Origin: Virgibacillus_P tibetensis
Lineage (GTDB): Bacteria; Bacillota; Bacilli; Bacillales; Amphibacillaceae
Direction of reading: 5' to 3'
DNA length: 64,000 nucleotides
NCBI RefSeq assembly: GCF_036026595.1
Contig: NZ_JARZFX010000001.1
Location: 1-64,000, forward strand
Position 1 is the stretch's first letter. Each line of letters begins with the position of its first letter. The notes beneath the pieces are model-generated. The model made no database searches, was not told the DNA's origin, and saw only the letters and a list, made by a program, of their open reading frames with translations. Both the position numbers and the translations under genes were made by a program. This document shows, piece after piece, positions 17,872-27,643 of this stretch.

Positions 17872-20034
17872 GTGTGGGATCAATGGATTAAAAAGCTGAA
17901 AGCTCTTTTTACAGAGGAAGATAAGGAAGAACAGAAAAGGAACATCAACCAGGAAAACCAAAATTTACAGGCTAAAATGATGTACCAATATCCAGAGGAT
18001 AAAACATTCCGTTTTCCTGTAATTCCTGATCAAAAAACAAAAGAGACGCCAGCCGATGTGCCTGCATTTCAGAGAAAGAGAAATAAAAGCTTGGAAGAGA
18101 ACAGGACTCCTCACCAAACCAGAAAGAGAGAATATCCAAACTTGGAACGTGATAAAGTATATAAAAAAAATACAGAAATACCATTTCAGTTAACCGAGGT
18201 ACCATCTCCTATTTACGGTTTTCAACAAAAGAGAAAGGAAAAAGAAGTTGAAAGTATACCTGCTTACAAGAGAAAGCAGGATAAAATAGGAGAACAGCAT
18301 GAACCTGTAGATAAAGAAGAGCTGATTATCTCAAAAACAAAAGAGGCTGTTAATCAAAATGCTGATTCTTTAACTGAAGCAGCCAGTACAGTAGCAGAAG
18401 AGTTCAACCAGGAAATTAAAAATACGGATACTGAACAGGAATGGTTACATAAGAGAAACAAAAAAAACAAAAGTCCAGGCAGCAAGGATATCAAAAATAA
18501 AAAGAATTCAAATAAAAGTGTTTCACCTAAACAAGAACCTTATAATGTCATCATGACTCCAAGAGATAAGAAGAATTTATATGAAAAAGCGAAGCTAGCT
18601 GAGAAGAAGGCAGTAGTTAAAGAACAAACTAACTTAATACCGTATCATCTCTTGAATGATGCAGAGCAAAAAAGCAGTGAAGATAATAGATGGGTAATTA
18701 AGCAACAGAATTTACTAGAAGAAACACTTAGGCACTTTAACGTAAAAGCCAAAGTAGTGAAAGCTACCCAGGGACCATCTGTTACAAGATTTGAGGTTCA
18801 GCCCGAGTTAGGAGTTAAAGTGAGTAAAGTTAAAAATTTAAGTGATGATTTGAAACTGAATATGGCTGCTAAGGATATACGGATTGAAGCACCTATTCCA
18901 GGAAAGAATACAATTGGGATAGAAATACCTAATCCGAAGCCACAAATGGTTGGCTTACAAGGTATTTTTGAATCAGAGGAATTTAAAAATTGCACGTACC
19001 CATTACCAATTGCCCTAGGGTTAAGTATAGAAGGGTCACCATTAATTACATCTATCCAAAAAATGCCGCATGGTCTAATTGCTGGTGCTACAGGATCAGG
19101 AAAAAGTGTCTGTATAAATACGATCCTAATTAGCTTGTTATATAAGGCGACCCATGAGGATGTTAAATTTCTATTGATTGACCCCAAGATGGTGGAGTTG
19201 GCACCCTATAATGGCATACCACATTTAGTAGCTCCTGTTATTACTAATGTAAAAGCAGCTACAGTGGCTTTAAAATGGGCAGTTAATGAGATGGAAGAAC
19301 GATATGAGAAATTTGTTTATGAGGGTGTACGTGACATTGAACGGTATAATCAAAAAGTAGTGAAACAGGACCGAATGGATGAAAAGATGCCTTTTATCGT
19401 TATTGTAATAGATGAATTGGCAGATCTGATGATGGTCTCACCACAGGATGTAGAGGATTCTATCAGCCGAATTGCTCAGAAAGCCAGAGCCTGTGGAATT
19501 CATCTTCTTTTAGCAACACAGAGACCATCAGTTGATGTTATTACCGGTCTGATCAAAGCAAATATTCCAACGCGAATTGCTTTTAGTGTATCGTCACAAA
19601 TAGATTCCCGTACCATTCTTGATACTAGTGGTGCAGAGAAACTCTTAGGTAAAGGAGATATGCTATTTATTGAGAATGGTACGGGAAAGAGTATTCGATT
19701 ACAAGGCCCGTTTGTTTCAGACGAAGAAATAGAGCGGGTAACAAGTTATGCAAGAAGTATTGCGGAACCGAATTACCTGTTCGAGCAGGAACAATTATTA
19801 GAACAGATTAATGTGGATGAGGACGAAGATATCCTTTTACATGAAGCTATTGAATTTGTTTTACAACAAAATAGCGCAAGTACTTCCTTATTACAAAGAC
19901 AATTTAAAATAGGCTATAATAGAGCTGCACGCCTTGTTGATACACTTGAGAGGCGTGGCATCATCTCACAGCAAAATGGTAGTAAGCCCAGGGATGTGTT
20001 AGTATCTTCCGCACAAATAGAGGAAACACAGTAA
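17872..20034 (+). CDS. sftA: DNA translocase SftA (YtpS), FtsK/SpoIIIE family
   Basis: A 720-residue FtsK-family ATPase. The N-terminal ~230 residues are highly charged, with no membrane segment, as in SftA rather than SpoIIIE. The motor domain holds Walker A GATGSGKS (405-412) and Walker B IVIVIDELADLMM. The C-terminal gamma winged helix contains YNRAARLVDTLERRGII, which reads directional DNA motifs. SftA clears chromosome termini from the division septum. The GTG start follows a gggtga site. The gene is preceded by its own gap after the ytpR terminator. Confidence 0.92.
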   Translation: MWDQWIKKLKALFTEEDKEEQKRNINQENQNLQAKMMYQYPEDKTFRFPVIPDQKTKETPADVPAFQRKRNKSLEENRTPHQTRKREYPNLERDKVYKKNTEIPFQLTEVPSPIYGFQQKRKEKEVESIPAYKRKQDKIGEQHEPVDKEELIISKTKEAVNQNADSLTEAASTVAEEFNQEIKNTDTEQEWLHKRNKKNKSPGSKDIKNKKNSNKSVSPKQEPYNVIMTPRDKKNLYEKAKLAEKKAVVKEQTNLIPYHLLNDAEQKSSEDNRWVIKQQNLLEETLRHFNVKAKVVKATQGPSVTRFEVQPELGVKVSKVKNLSDDLKLNMAAKDIRIEAPIPGKNTIGIEIPNPKPQMVGLQGIFESEEFKNCTYPLPIALGLSIEGSPLITSIQKMPHGLIAGATGSGKSVCINTILISLLYKATHEDVKFLLIDPKMVELAPYNGIPHLVAPVITNVKAATVALKWAVNEMEERYEKFVYEGVRDIERYNQKVVKQDRMDEKMPFIVIVIDELADLMMVSPQDVEDSISRIAQKARACGIHLLLATQRPSVDVITGLIKANIPTRIAFSVSSQIDSRTILDTSGAEKLLGKGDMLFIENGTGKSIRLQGPFVSDEEIERVTSYARSIAEPNYLFEQEQLLEQINVDEDEDILLHEAIEFVLQQNSASTSLLQRQFKIGYNRAARLVDTLERRGIISQQNGSKPRDVLVSSAQIEETQ

Positions 20035-20122
20035 CTTACTTCAGAAGCTATTTTAGCCTTGTATAATGTATAATATTTATATATGATAATGGAAACAGAT
20101 CAATTATGCTAAGGAGAAACCT

Positions 20123-21238
20123 ATGAAGGAAATTGGACAAAAATTAACAGGAAAGATAGATCGTCTTACAAATAAAACGTTTAAATTCGATAAGCGGATT
20201 AAAGAAGGTTGGTTTTCAGCAGTATATTTTTTGAAAACGAAAGAGATTGCTGAAAAAAAATTGCCCTACAACTATATAACCATGCAATTTTTTCAAAAAG
20301 AAAATGCCGTGTTGTGTGGGACAGATGAAGCAATCTCTTTAGTCCATACTTTTGCTGAGAATCCAGAAACGCTGGAAATAAAATCATTGAAGGATGGCGA
20401 CAAGATAACTCCTTTTGAATCTGTGCTAACCATTTCGGGAGCATACCAGCAATTTGGTTTTCTGGAAGGCATTATTGATGGGATTCTAGCAAGAAGAACA
20501 TCGGTGGCTACAAATGTATACAATGTTGTAAAAGCAGCTAGAACTTCTGGGGAGCAAAAGCCCGTTATTTTTATGGGAGATCGTGATGATCATTATACCC
20601 AGCAAGCTGGCGATGGTTACTCTGCATTTATTGGTGGTTCAACAGCGCAGGCAACGCACGCAATGAATGAATGGTGGGGGAAAGAAGGCATGGGAACAAT
20701 GCCTCACGCGCTAATTCAGATGTTTCGCGGCGATATAATAGCAGCATCCAAAGCATATCATGAGATGTACCCTGAAGATGAGCTTGTTGCGCTTGTGGAT
20801 TACAATAATGACGTAATAACTGATTCTCTCAAAGTGGCCCGTGAGTTTGGGGATGATTTAAAAGGGGTACGTTTAGATACATCACGAACACTTGTTGATA
20901 AATATTTCTTAAGAAACCACCACTTGATGGGGACATTTGATCCTCGTGGAGTAAATCCAGAGCTCATTTTTGCTCTCAGGAAAGCATTGAATGAGGAAGG
21001 TTTCCAACATGTCAAAATAGTGGCCAGCGGTGGATTTACGGAAGGCCGTATTGCACACTTTGAGACGCTGGGGGTTCCAGTAGATATGTATGGCGTTGGT
21101 GGAAGTCTACTTAAGATTAACATCGGCTTTACAGGTGATAACGTGCTGTTAAATGGCACACCTGCAGCTAAAGAAGGACGTAGATATCGGCCAAATCCCC
21201 GTTTGGAAATGGTTAAGTACTATGGGAATACTGAATAA
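20123..21238 (+). CDS. Nicotinate phosphoribosyltransferase, short form
   Basis: A 371-residue type II phosphoribosyltransferase-like protein of the short nicotinate PRTase group. Visible features: substrate-contact TSVATNVYNV, the histidine-containing FIGGSTAQATHAMNEWWG, the PRPP-loop-like VRLDTSRTLVDKY, and the VASGGFTEGRI and YGVGGSLLKI phosphate-binding loops. It makes nicotinate mononucleotide from nicotinate and PRPP in NAD salvage. B. subtilis PncB is longer (about 490), so this is a different subfamily. It sits between sftA and murC, where B. subtilis has no such gene. An aaggaga site precedes the ATG. Confidence 0.8.
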   Translation: MKEIGQKLTGKIDRLTNKTFKFDKRIKEGWFSAVYFLKTKEIAEKKLPYNYITMQFFQKENAVLCGTDEAISLVHTFAENPETLEIKSLKDGDKITPFESVLTISGAYQQFGFLEGIIDGILARRTSVATNVYNVVKAARTSGEQKPVIFMGDRDDHYTQQAGDGYSAFIGGSTAQATHAMNEWWGKEGMGTMPHALIQMFRGDIIAASKAYHEMYPEDELVALVDYNNDVITDSLKVAREFGDDLKGVRLDTSRTLVDKYFLRNHHLMGTFDPRGVNPELIFALRKALNEEGFQHVKIVASGGFTEGRIAHFETLGVPVDMYGVGGSLLKINIGFTGDNVLLNGTPAAKEGRRYRPNPRLEMVKYYGNTE

Positions 21239-21385
21239 AGGCAGTTATTATTTAGTTTTCGGGAATACTAAAAAAATATTATATTATTTTTATTTCTAGA
21301 GAGGTTTTGTTATAATTATAAAATAGGTGTGAAATTTATCGTAAATTTCAATCCTTTTTTACGCACAATTTGGAGGTTCTTTTAT

Positions 21386-22699
21386 ATGACAACTTACCAT
21401 TTTATTGGTATAAAGGGGACTGGAATGAGTGCTCTTGCACATATTCTTCATGATTCTGGTGAGAGTGTGCAAGGGTCAGATGTAGAAAAGCGCTTCTTCA
21501 CACAAGAAGCACTAGAAGACAAAGGCATTCCTATATTCCCTTTTTCAGAACGTAACATCAAAGAAGATTACACAGTAATTGCAGGTAATGCATTTTCAGA
21601 TGATCACTTGGAGATTAAAGAATCGAAAAGGCAAGGAGTTACTTATTATAGATATCATGAATTCCTTGGAGAGTGGTTAAAGCAATTTACTAGTATTGCG
21701 GTCACGGGAGCACATGGAAAAACATCTACTACCGGCCTTTTAGCGCACGTATTAAATGGCACGTTTCCAATTTCTTACTTAATTGGCGATGGTACTGGGA
21801 CCGGTCATGTTGATAGTCAATACTTTGTATTCGAAGCATGTGAATACCGTCGACACTTTTTGCAATATGAACCTGATTATGCAATTATGACGAATATTGA
21901 TTTTGACCACCCAGATTATTTCACGAGTATTGATGATGTTTTTGATGCATTTCAATCTATGGCTGATCGAGTGAAAAAAGGTATTATAGCATGCGGTGAC
22001 GATGAGCAATTACAGCAAATACAAGCAAAGGTCCCAGTAGTTTATTATGGGTTTGCCGCATCTAACGACTTTCAAGCACAAAATGTGAAAGAAGTTGAAA
22101 ATGGTACAGAGTTCGATGTATTTGTTAGAAACACTTACTATGATACGTTTATGATCCCAATGTTCGGTGATCATAATATTCTAAACGCACTGTCTGTTAT
22201 TGCAATATGTCATTACGAGGGGATCGACGCGGAAGACATTAAGAAATTAAATTCATTTAAAGGTGTCAAACGCAGATTTACAGAGAAAATTGTTGATCAA
22301 CAAGTATTAATTGATGATTATGCACACCACCCTATAGAGATTACAGCAACGATTGACTCGGCACGCAAAAAGTATCCAGATAAAGAAATTGTAGCAATTT
22401 TTCAACCACATACATTTACTAGAACAAAAATGTTTCTTCAGGAATTTGCAGACAGTCTAAGCCAGGCAGATCATGTGTATTTGTGTGATATATTTGGATC
22501 AGCAAGGGAAGATGCCGGGAAACTCACTATACAAGACCTCCAGGAATTGATTAAGGACAGCTCTATTTTAGACTTGTCCCATACTGATGTATTAACTACT
22601 TATAAAGATAGCGTATTGATTTTTATGGGAGCTGGAGATATCCAGAAATTCCAACAAGCCTATGAAAATAAAATACAGGGTAAAACGATAAATAACTAA
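21386..22699 (+). CDS. murC: UDP-N-acetylmuramate--L-alanine ligase MurC
   Basis: A 437-residue Mur ligase. N-terminal [16 protein letters not shown] is the UDP-binding Rossmann motif; the ATP P-loop is [13 protein letters not shown]. The central [11 protein letters not shown] and [11 protein letters not shown] are the usual MurC hallmarks. It adds L-alanine to UDP-MurNAc in the cytosol. A longer in-frame reading starts at 21329. The ggaggt site (21372-21377) selects the ATG at 21386. A downstream terminator closes the unit. In bacilli murC is not in the main dcw cluster, as here. Confidence 0.93.
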   Translation: MTTYHFIGIKGTGMSALAHILHDSGESVQGSDVEKRFFTQEALEDKGIPIFPFSERNIKEDYTVIAGNAFSDDHLEIKESKRQGVTYYRYHEFLGEWLKQFTSIAVTGAHGKTSTTGLLAHVLNGTFPISYLIGDGTGTGHVDSQYFVFEACEYRRHFLQYEPDYAIMTNIDFDHPDYFTSIDDVFDAFQSMADRVKKGIIACGDDEQLQQIQAKVPVVYYGFAASNDFQAQNVKEVENGTEFDVFVRNTYYDTFMIPMFGDHNILNALSVIAICHYEGIDAEDIKKLNSFKGVKRRFTEKIVDQQVLIDDYAHHPIEITATIDSARKKYPDKEIVAIFQPHTFTRTKMFLQEFADSLSQADHVYLCDIFGSAREDAGKLTIQDLQELIKDSSILDLSHTDVLTTYKDSVLIFMGAGDIQKFQQAYENKIQGKTINN

Positions 22700-22700
22700 A

Positions 22701-22727
22701 AAGAGTCTGATCTACAGGCTTTTTTTT
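22701..22727 (+). terminator. Intrinsic terminator after murC
   Basis: A stem containing G-U pairs (22701-22709 with 22715-22723) followed by a run of T, 2 bases after the murC stop. Confidence 0.7.
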
Positions 22728-22826
22728 ATTAATTTTGAGAAAATAAAGGAAGATGCTACCTATTTGTCGAAGTAGTACTATAGTGATATTTTTTACTGTA
22801 CATATGTCTTTATTAGATAATTATAC

Positions 22827-22851
22827 GTTTAGGTATTACCAATAAGGGTAT
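22827..22851 (+). promoter_or_regulatory. Sigma-B-type promoter upstream of ytxGH
   Basis: GTTTAG (22827-22832) and GGGTAT (22846-22851) are separated by 13 bases, close to the sigma-B consensus GTTTAA-N12-15-GGGTAT. B. subtilis ytxGHJ is a known sigma-B general stress operon, which supports the call. The site is 116 bases before ytxG. Confidence 0.65.
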
Positions 22852-22966
22852 TATGAATAAAGGGATATTAATACTCTTAAGGGATTTACATTTGTATTTG
22901 TAAAAACACTTTGCTAATTAACGTCACACTACACATCATTTACAGAACAGAGGGAGTGATACTTCA

Positions 22967-23371
22967 GTGGAAATCATGTTATATATTGCTGCACTAATTG
23001 CAGCTGTATCTTTCGCGGTATTAGTTATTTATATGGCAATAACCCTAAAGGCTGCAAAACAAACATTAAATAATGTTGCAGGCACATTGGAGGGTCTTGA
23101 GGAACAAATGCAGGGCATAACAACTGAAACAACTCAATTATTAAATAAGACCAATAAATTAGCGGATGATATTAATCAAAAGTCCTCTAAATTAGATGGA
23201 TTATTTGAAGGAGCAAGAGGAATAGGAGATACAGTAAAGGATTTCAATCATTCACTCAAGCAACTATCGTCCAGTATTTCTCGTACTGCTACACAAAACC
23301 CTGAGAAGGCTTCTCAAGCAGTGAAATGGGGAGCTGCGATGATGGATTTATGGAAAAGAAAAAATAAATAA
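22967..23371 (+). CDS. ytxG: General stress protein YtxG (DUF948)
   Basis: A 134-residue membrane-anchored protein. One N-terminal hydrophobic segment (about 3-23) is followed by a long heptad-rich helical region, the normal build of DUF948 proteins. It starts with GTG and an agggagtg site. It is cotranscribed with ytxH 28 bases downstream and preceded by a sigma-B-type promoter, so induction by general stress or stationary phase is likely. No biochemical role is known. Confidence 0.82.
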   Translation: MEIMLYIAALIAAVSFAVLVIYMAITLKAAKQTLNNVAGTLEGLEEQMQGITTETTQLLNKTNKLADDINQKSSKLDGLFEGARGIGDTVKDFNHSLKQLSSSISRTATQNPEKASQAVKWGAAMMDLWKRKNK

Positions 23372-23399
23372 TTAGTAAACTATACGAGGAGGAATTTGA

Positions 23400-23825
23400 A
23401 TGGGAGACAATAACATTAATAGTAAGGATTTTATCATTGGAACACTAATTGGCGGGATTGTGGGGGCCACTGTTGCTCTATTATTTGCGCCTAAGTCGGG
23501 AAGAGAATTAAGAGAAGATTTAAATGAAGGTGCAGTTCAGGTTAAGGATCGTGCTAATGAATGGAAAGACAATGCTCAGGTATCCGGATCCAATTGGAAA
23601 GATAAAGCTTATACAACCAGTTCTGAATTAAAAAGAAGAGCGATGGATTCAACTTCGCAGCTGACTAAAACTGCTTCGGAAAAAACGAAAGAGTTAACAA
23701 AGAACGTTCAAAATAAATTGCAGGAAAAAAGGAATAAAGAAGATGAAGCTCTAGAAGCAGCTGACCAGGTAGCGGATGCTATTGAAGAGGCAGCAGATAA
23801 ACTGGAAGATACAAATAATAAATAA
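23400..23825 (+). CDS. ytxH: General stress protein YtxH
   Basis: A 141-residue protein with an N-terminal membrane segment (FIIGTLIGGIVGATVALLF) followed by the hallmark APKSGRELREDL. The rest is a charged helical tail of repeated Lys/Glu/Ala segments, resembling LEA-like or desiccation-type helices. A gaggagga site precedes the ATG. In B. subtilis ytxJ follows; here a terminator and a repeat follow instead. Function is unknown beyond stress induction. Confidence 0.85.
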   Translation: MGDNNINSKDFIIGTLIGGIVGATVALLFAPKSGRELREDLNEGAVQVKDRANEWKDNAQVSGSNWKDKAYTTSSELKRRAMDSTSQLTKTASEKTKELTKNVQNKLQEKRNKEDEALEAADQVADAIEEAADKLEDTNNK

Positions 23826-23838
23826 TTATTATAGCTTT

Positions 23839-23884
23839 AAAAGGCTGCTTCAGTTTTGAACTAAAACTGAAGCAGCCTTTTTTG
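23839..23884 (+). terminator. Strong intrinsic terminator after ytxH
   Basis: A 19-bp perfect stem (23839-23857 with 23863-23881), 5-base loop, then TTT. This is the longest perfect terminator stem I see in the window. Confidence 0.9.
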
Positions 23885-23905
23885 AGAAATAGAAAAGTAT
23901 AAAAT

Positions 23906-24115
23906 TTTGGCTGCAATTAATTCTTACACTTAAACAGCCACGTCCGGCTTCGACGGACAAATGTTTTCGGTGGGACGAGAAGTGCGGAGTCCCAGGACGT
24001 CCTAGTGCCGATGAAGCCACAGGATAAGGAAAGCATCTGTGAGATACATCGCACGCAGGAAAAGTGCTTTTCTTTTTCAAGGCCGTGGTGTTTTCATCGG
24101 CCAGCGCCCAGTTAC
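23906..24115. repeat. Dispersed repeat, copy A
   Basis: Non-coding stretch right after the ytxH terminator. It shares a 26-base exact block (23994-24019) with copy B (36682-36707) and a 31/35-base block (24076-24110) with copy C (37251-37285). GCCGATGAA (24007-24015) is the exact complement of 24093-24101, extended by CCAC (24017-24020) with GTGG (24085-24088). A GTCCG...CGGAC hairpin lies at 23942-23958. Borders are approximate. Confidence 0.7.
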
Positions 24116-24133
24116 ATGAACTGAATGATTTAG

Positions 24134-26266
24134 TTAATCCCAGTCAAGACGTAACTGATCGCCATCATGCAATACATCATCAAAAGTGGTGGATTGGTCG
24201 TTCTTACTTAACTTAAACTTTCCACTGGCACTTGTCCGATCTATATCAACGTATCGAAACACATCTTGAAAAATAAATGGGTCGTGATTCTTTTCTTTAA
24301 TTTCTATGAAATCATCAGGTTTTAGCAAACTATCCGGATTTAATTCTGTGTTTTCTCTAGTAATCAGTAGCCTCTGTTGTTTCATTGTGATAGGCTCCCC
24401 ATTAAAGGTAACTTCAATTCTGTTCCAATAATTATTATCCAACTGATTTAAAAGATCGACAACTCGGGGCTCTTTTGCAGCTGAAATGTATAATCGGTCA
24501 TTTGGTTTTAATAGATAATCCAGCTTTACTTTATTATCATTTACTATTATTTTTGCTTCTCCAATCAAAATAGTAGTTTTTTTATTATTGATAAACAGAC
24601 TGAAATCTTTTGTGTTTCCTATTTGATCTGTACCTATTTTTGTTATAAAGTCTCCTACTGTTCTAATTTGATTAAGTACAATATTGTCTTTATCCTGGAC
24701 GGTGTATTCCTTCGATTTTAATTGATTATTTACATAGAAATCTGTTGTTAACTTATATTTACTCTCATTATAGTAAATGGATAAAGAAGGTAATTCCTCG
24801 ATTAGTTCGTTTAATGAGACACGAGGCTCTCTACCATCTTTTCCTTTATCAATGGTCACTGTATCCCCGTTCTGTATGTGACTATCAACCGTTACTCTTT
24901 CATTATTTAAATAGATTGCTGGAGGAGTGCCATACTCTCCAGGTAGAGTAATAGCTTTACCATTGATTGATACAATGGAAGCGATCCCAGGCCTTCCGTA
25001 ATGCATGTTGATATCTATCCCTGCTTGCACAAGGCAATCCCCTACTGTTAACTGTTTCATCTCAAACATGCGAATGGTTCTTTCGTTCACAACAATAGTA
25101 ATATAATGAACTGGATTTTGTTTAGCTGCAATTGCAATGCCTATCGGAGTTACAAAATCAGGACCACTTGGGAGCTTTTCGTTTTTATTCAGTTCTTGAA
25201 TAGCATCAATCCCTCTCACTGCTACCCGGTTAGCAGGCAATTGTAATTTGCTGGCAATAGCAGAGGTGATGTCAGGTGTGAGGCTGCCACCACCAACGAG
25301 CATTACGGCTTTAGGGGGTTTTGAATTTAACTGTATTATTTCCTCAGCAATAGAAGCAGCAAGCTCTTCTACTTTACTTGAAACATCGGTGATTAAGGTT
25401 TCGTAGGTAATGGAGGATTCAAACCCCAGTATATCCTTGATTACCGCAGAACCGTTAGTAACAATATTTCTTTTCATTTGCTCAGCCATTGGGAAATCGA
25501 GTAAATAGCTATCACTTATCGCTTCAGTTATCGCGTCACCTGCTTTAGGAACCATACCATAAGCAGCTACAGTACCTTTATCGGTGATAGCTATATCACT
25601 AGTTCCGGCACCTATATCCACAAGCGCTACGTTTAACCGCCGCATCGATTCCGGTATTAGAACATGAATTGCAGCAATTGGTTCCAATGTGAGTGCTTCC
25701 ATTTCCAAATCTGCTCTAGTAAGGGAAGCCAATAGGGACTCAACGACTATTTTAGGTAGGAAAGTTGCGATAATTTCTACACTGGCTACTTCTCCGCTTT
25801 GATCGATGAGTGATCCTATCTGATCTTGATCAATTTTATAGTGCAAAACAGAATAACCCACGCAATAATAGTTTGTATAGTCATAAGAATTTTCTAATTG
25901 AGCTAGTTTTAGCTGTGCAGCTTGGACTGCACTTAATTCTAAATGTTTTATTGTATCTCCATTGGTTATTGGTTGTTGGTTCAGTGAAATTTCTGCTTGG
26001 GCCTGTGTCGTTTTTAACGCTCTGCCAGCAGCGGCTACACAAACCCTCTTCAGCTTTCTCTCACTTCGCTGTTCTAATATTTCTTTTACTTCTCCTATAA
26101 CATCAGAAACTGCAATAACATTATGAATTTGCCCGTCTCTCATCGATCTTTCTTTATGTTCAATTGTATGATAATCAAGAACTTCAAATTTATCGTTCAG
26201 TTTCTCCATTAGAATGCCGGTCACAGAGCGAGTACCAATGTCCAAAGCAAATACTTGATTTCCCAT
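24134..26266 (-). CDS. FtsA/PilM-fold ATPase with long C-terminal extension
   Basis: A 710-residue protein. Residues about 1-345 have the actin-like FtsA fold: phosphate-1 FALDIGTRSVTGILM, phosphate-2 VALVDIGAGTSDIAI, and adenosine motif VMLVGGGSLTPDI. FtsA is normally about 420-440 residues, so this is not the division FtsA. The remaining half (about 375-710) carries several segments ending in a pattern such as NGDTVTI, PNDRLYI, PDDFIEI and DGDQLRL, suggesting repeated small beta domains. No membrane segment or amphipathic tail helix is obvious. Similar long FtsA-like proteins occur in Bacillaceae without assigned function. It lies alone, where B. subtilis has ytxJ-aroA. Confidence 0.75.
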   Translation of the reverse strand: MGNQVFALDIGTRSVTGILMEKLNDKFEVLDYHTIEHKERSMRDGQIHNVIAVSDVIGEVKEILEQRSERKLKRVCVAAAGRALKTTQAQAEISLNQQPITNGDTIKHLELSAVQAAQLKLAQLENSYDYTNYYCVGYSVLHYKIDQDQIGSLIDQSGEVASVEIIATFLPKIVVESLLASLTRADLEMEALTLEPIAAIHVLIPESMRRLNVALVDIGAGTSDIAITDKGTVAAYGMVPKAGDAITEAISDSYLLDFPMAEQMKRNIVTNGSAVIKDILGFESSITYETLITDVSSKVEELAASIAEEIIQLNSKPPKAVMLVGGGSLTPDITSAIASKLQLPANRVAVRGIDAIQELNKNEKLPSGPDFVTPIGIAIAAKQNPVHYITIVVNERTIRMFEMKQLTVGDCLVQAGIDINMHYGRPGIASIVSINGKAITLPGEYGTPPAIYLNNERVTVDSHIQNGDTVTIDKGKDGREPRVSLNELIEELPSLSIYYNESKYKLTTDFYVNNQLKSKEYTVQDKDNIVLNQIRTVGDFITKIGTDQIGNTKDFSLFINNKKTTILIGEAKIIVNDNKVKLDYLLKPNDRLYISAAKEPRVVDLLNQLDNNYWNRIEVTFNGEPITMKQQRLLITRENTELNPDSLLKPDDFIEIKEKNHDPFIFQDVFRYVDIDRTSASGKFKLSKNDQSTTFDDVLHDGDQLRLDWD

Positions 26267-26423
26267 AGTAAATTAGTCCTTTCAGAATAAATCTCTTCTC
26301 TAGTATAAGCTTTTTAATGACAAAGAAAAAATAATTAGCTATAATTGTCTCTAATTATTATAAAGTGTTCAGATAAGAGGCTGTAGAAAACGAAAATTTA
26401 TGCTCGATTACTCCTTCAATTTT

Positions 26424-26452
26424 TTGTAATTTCTTTCAGAGTGGAGTATGAT
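26424..26452 (+). promoter_or_regulatory. Candidate sigma-A promoter of ccpA
   Basis: TTGTAA (26424-26429) and TATGAT (26447-26452) are separated by exactly 17 bases. It would give a leader of about 120 bases. The rest of the 26267-26581 gap shows no gene. Confidence 0.45.
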
Positions 26453-26581
26453 TAAGAAAATAGAAGGGCATTTTTCAATTTGGCCTGGTAAACGGACAGA
26501 TAGAGGTTCATAGCATGTTAAAATGTTAAGTGAAGGAATTTACTAAATGAAGATTCACCCTATACTAGGAGGAAGAATAGC

Positions 26582-27580
26582 ATGAATAATATTACAATAT
26601 ATGATGTAGCAAGAGAAGCAAATGTTTCAATGGCAACCGTTTCACGTGTTGTTAATGGAAATCCAAATGTCAAACCAACAACTCGCAAAAAGGTATTAGC
26701 AACTATTGAAAGGCTGGGTTATCGTCCAAACGCTGTAGCCAGGGGATTAGCCAGTAAAAAAACAACAACTGTTGGAGCAATAATTCCCGACATTTCCAGT
26801 ATCTTTTTTGCCGAATTAGCAAGAGGCATAGAAGATATTGCCACTATGTATAAGTACAATATTATATTAAGTAATTCAGATCAAAATAAAGATAAGGAAC
26901 TGCAATTGATCAATACATTGTTAGAAAAGCAAGTGGACGGCATCTTATTTATGGGTGGAGATATTTCTGAGGATCATGTAAACCAATTCAAAAGCTCTTC
27001 GGTACCTGTTGTACTGGCTGCAACATATGATGAAAGCGATGTAATTCCTTCTGTTAATATTGATTATGAGGCAGCAGCTTATGAAGCAACAAGCTTTCTA
27101 ATCAACAAAGGTAACGCACATCCTGCTTTTATTTCAGGACAAGTGGATACGCACATAAATCTCCTTAAATATAATGGCTATACTCGTGCTTTAAAAGATG
27201 CGTCAAAATCTGTTGATGACAAGTTAATCATTAAAGGCGATTATTCCTATGATTCTGGAATAGAAGCTATTAATCATCTTCTAGAACTCGATGAACGACC
27301 AACAGCCGTGTTTGTTGCTTCGGATGAGATGGCTTTGGGTGTTATCCATGGAGCACAGGATAAAGGTTATAAGGTCCCGGAAGATATTGAAGTTTTTGGT
27401 TTTGATAATACAAGACTGGCTACCATGGTTCGCCCAACACTATCTACAATTGTACAACCGATGTATGATATAGGGGCTGTTGCCATGCGTTTACTAACCA
27501 AGTATATGAACAAAGAAGAAGTAGCAGACAATAAAGTGGTTTTACCTCACCGAATTGAAGAAAGACACTCAACAAAATAA
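26582..27580 (+). CDS. ccpA: Catabolite control protein A
   Basis: A 332-residue LacI-family regulator, the usual CcpA length. The helix-turn-helix is at about 5-24 ([21 protein letters not shown]), with a hinge helix [13 protein letters not shown]. The periplasmic-binding-protein-like core follows. With HPr-Ser46-P as corepressor it binds cre sites for carbon catabolite control, including activation of ackA and repression of acuABC, both found in this window. An aggagg site precedes the ATG. The motPS genes follow on the same strand, as in B. subtilis. Confidence 0.92.
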   Translation: MNNITIYDVAREANVSMATVSRVVNGNPNVKPTTRKKVLATIERLGYRPNAVARGLASKKTTTVGAIIPDISSIFFAELARGIEDIATMYKYNIILSNSDQNKDKELQLINTLLEKQVDGILFMGGDISEDHVNQFKSSSVPVVLAATYDESDVIPSVNIDYEAAAYEATSFLINKGNAHPAFISGQVDTHINLLKYNGYTRALKDASKSVDDKLIIKGDYSYDSGIEAINHLLELDERPTAVFVASDEMALGVIHGAQDKGYKVPEDIEVFGFDNTRLATMVRPTLSTIVQPMYDIGAVAMRLLTKYMNKEEVADNKVVLPHRIEERHSTK

Positions 27581-27643
27581 AAAAAATGCCGATATAAATA
27601 GTAGTAAGAGCTCGAGTATTCAACTAGGTTGGGGAGAGAGACT

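Noticed and set aside
23850..24080. 76-codon - strand frame across the ytxH terminator and repeat A
   Set aside because: It begins inside repeat A and runs through the terminator; no ribosome site. The repeat explains it.
24134..26266. Calling this gene ftsA or pilM
   Set aside because: It is far longer than either, lies outside the dcw cluster and not beside pilN/pilO. Only the fold is supported.
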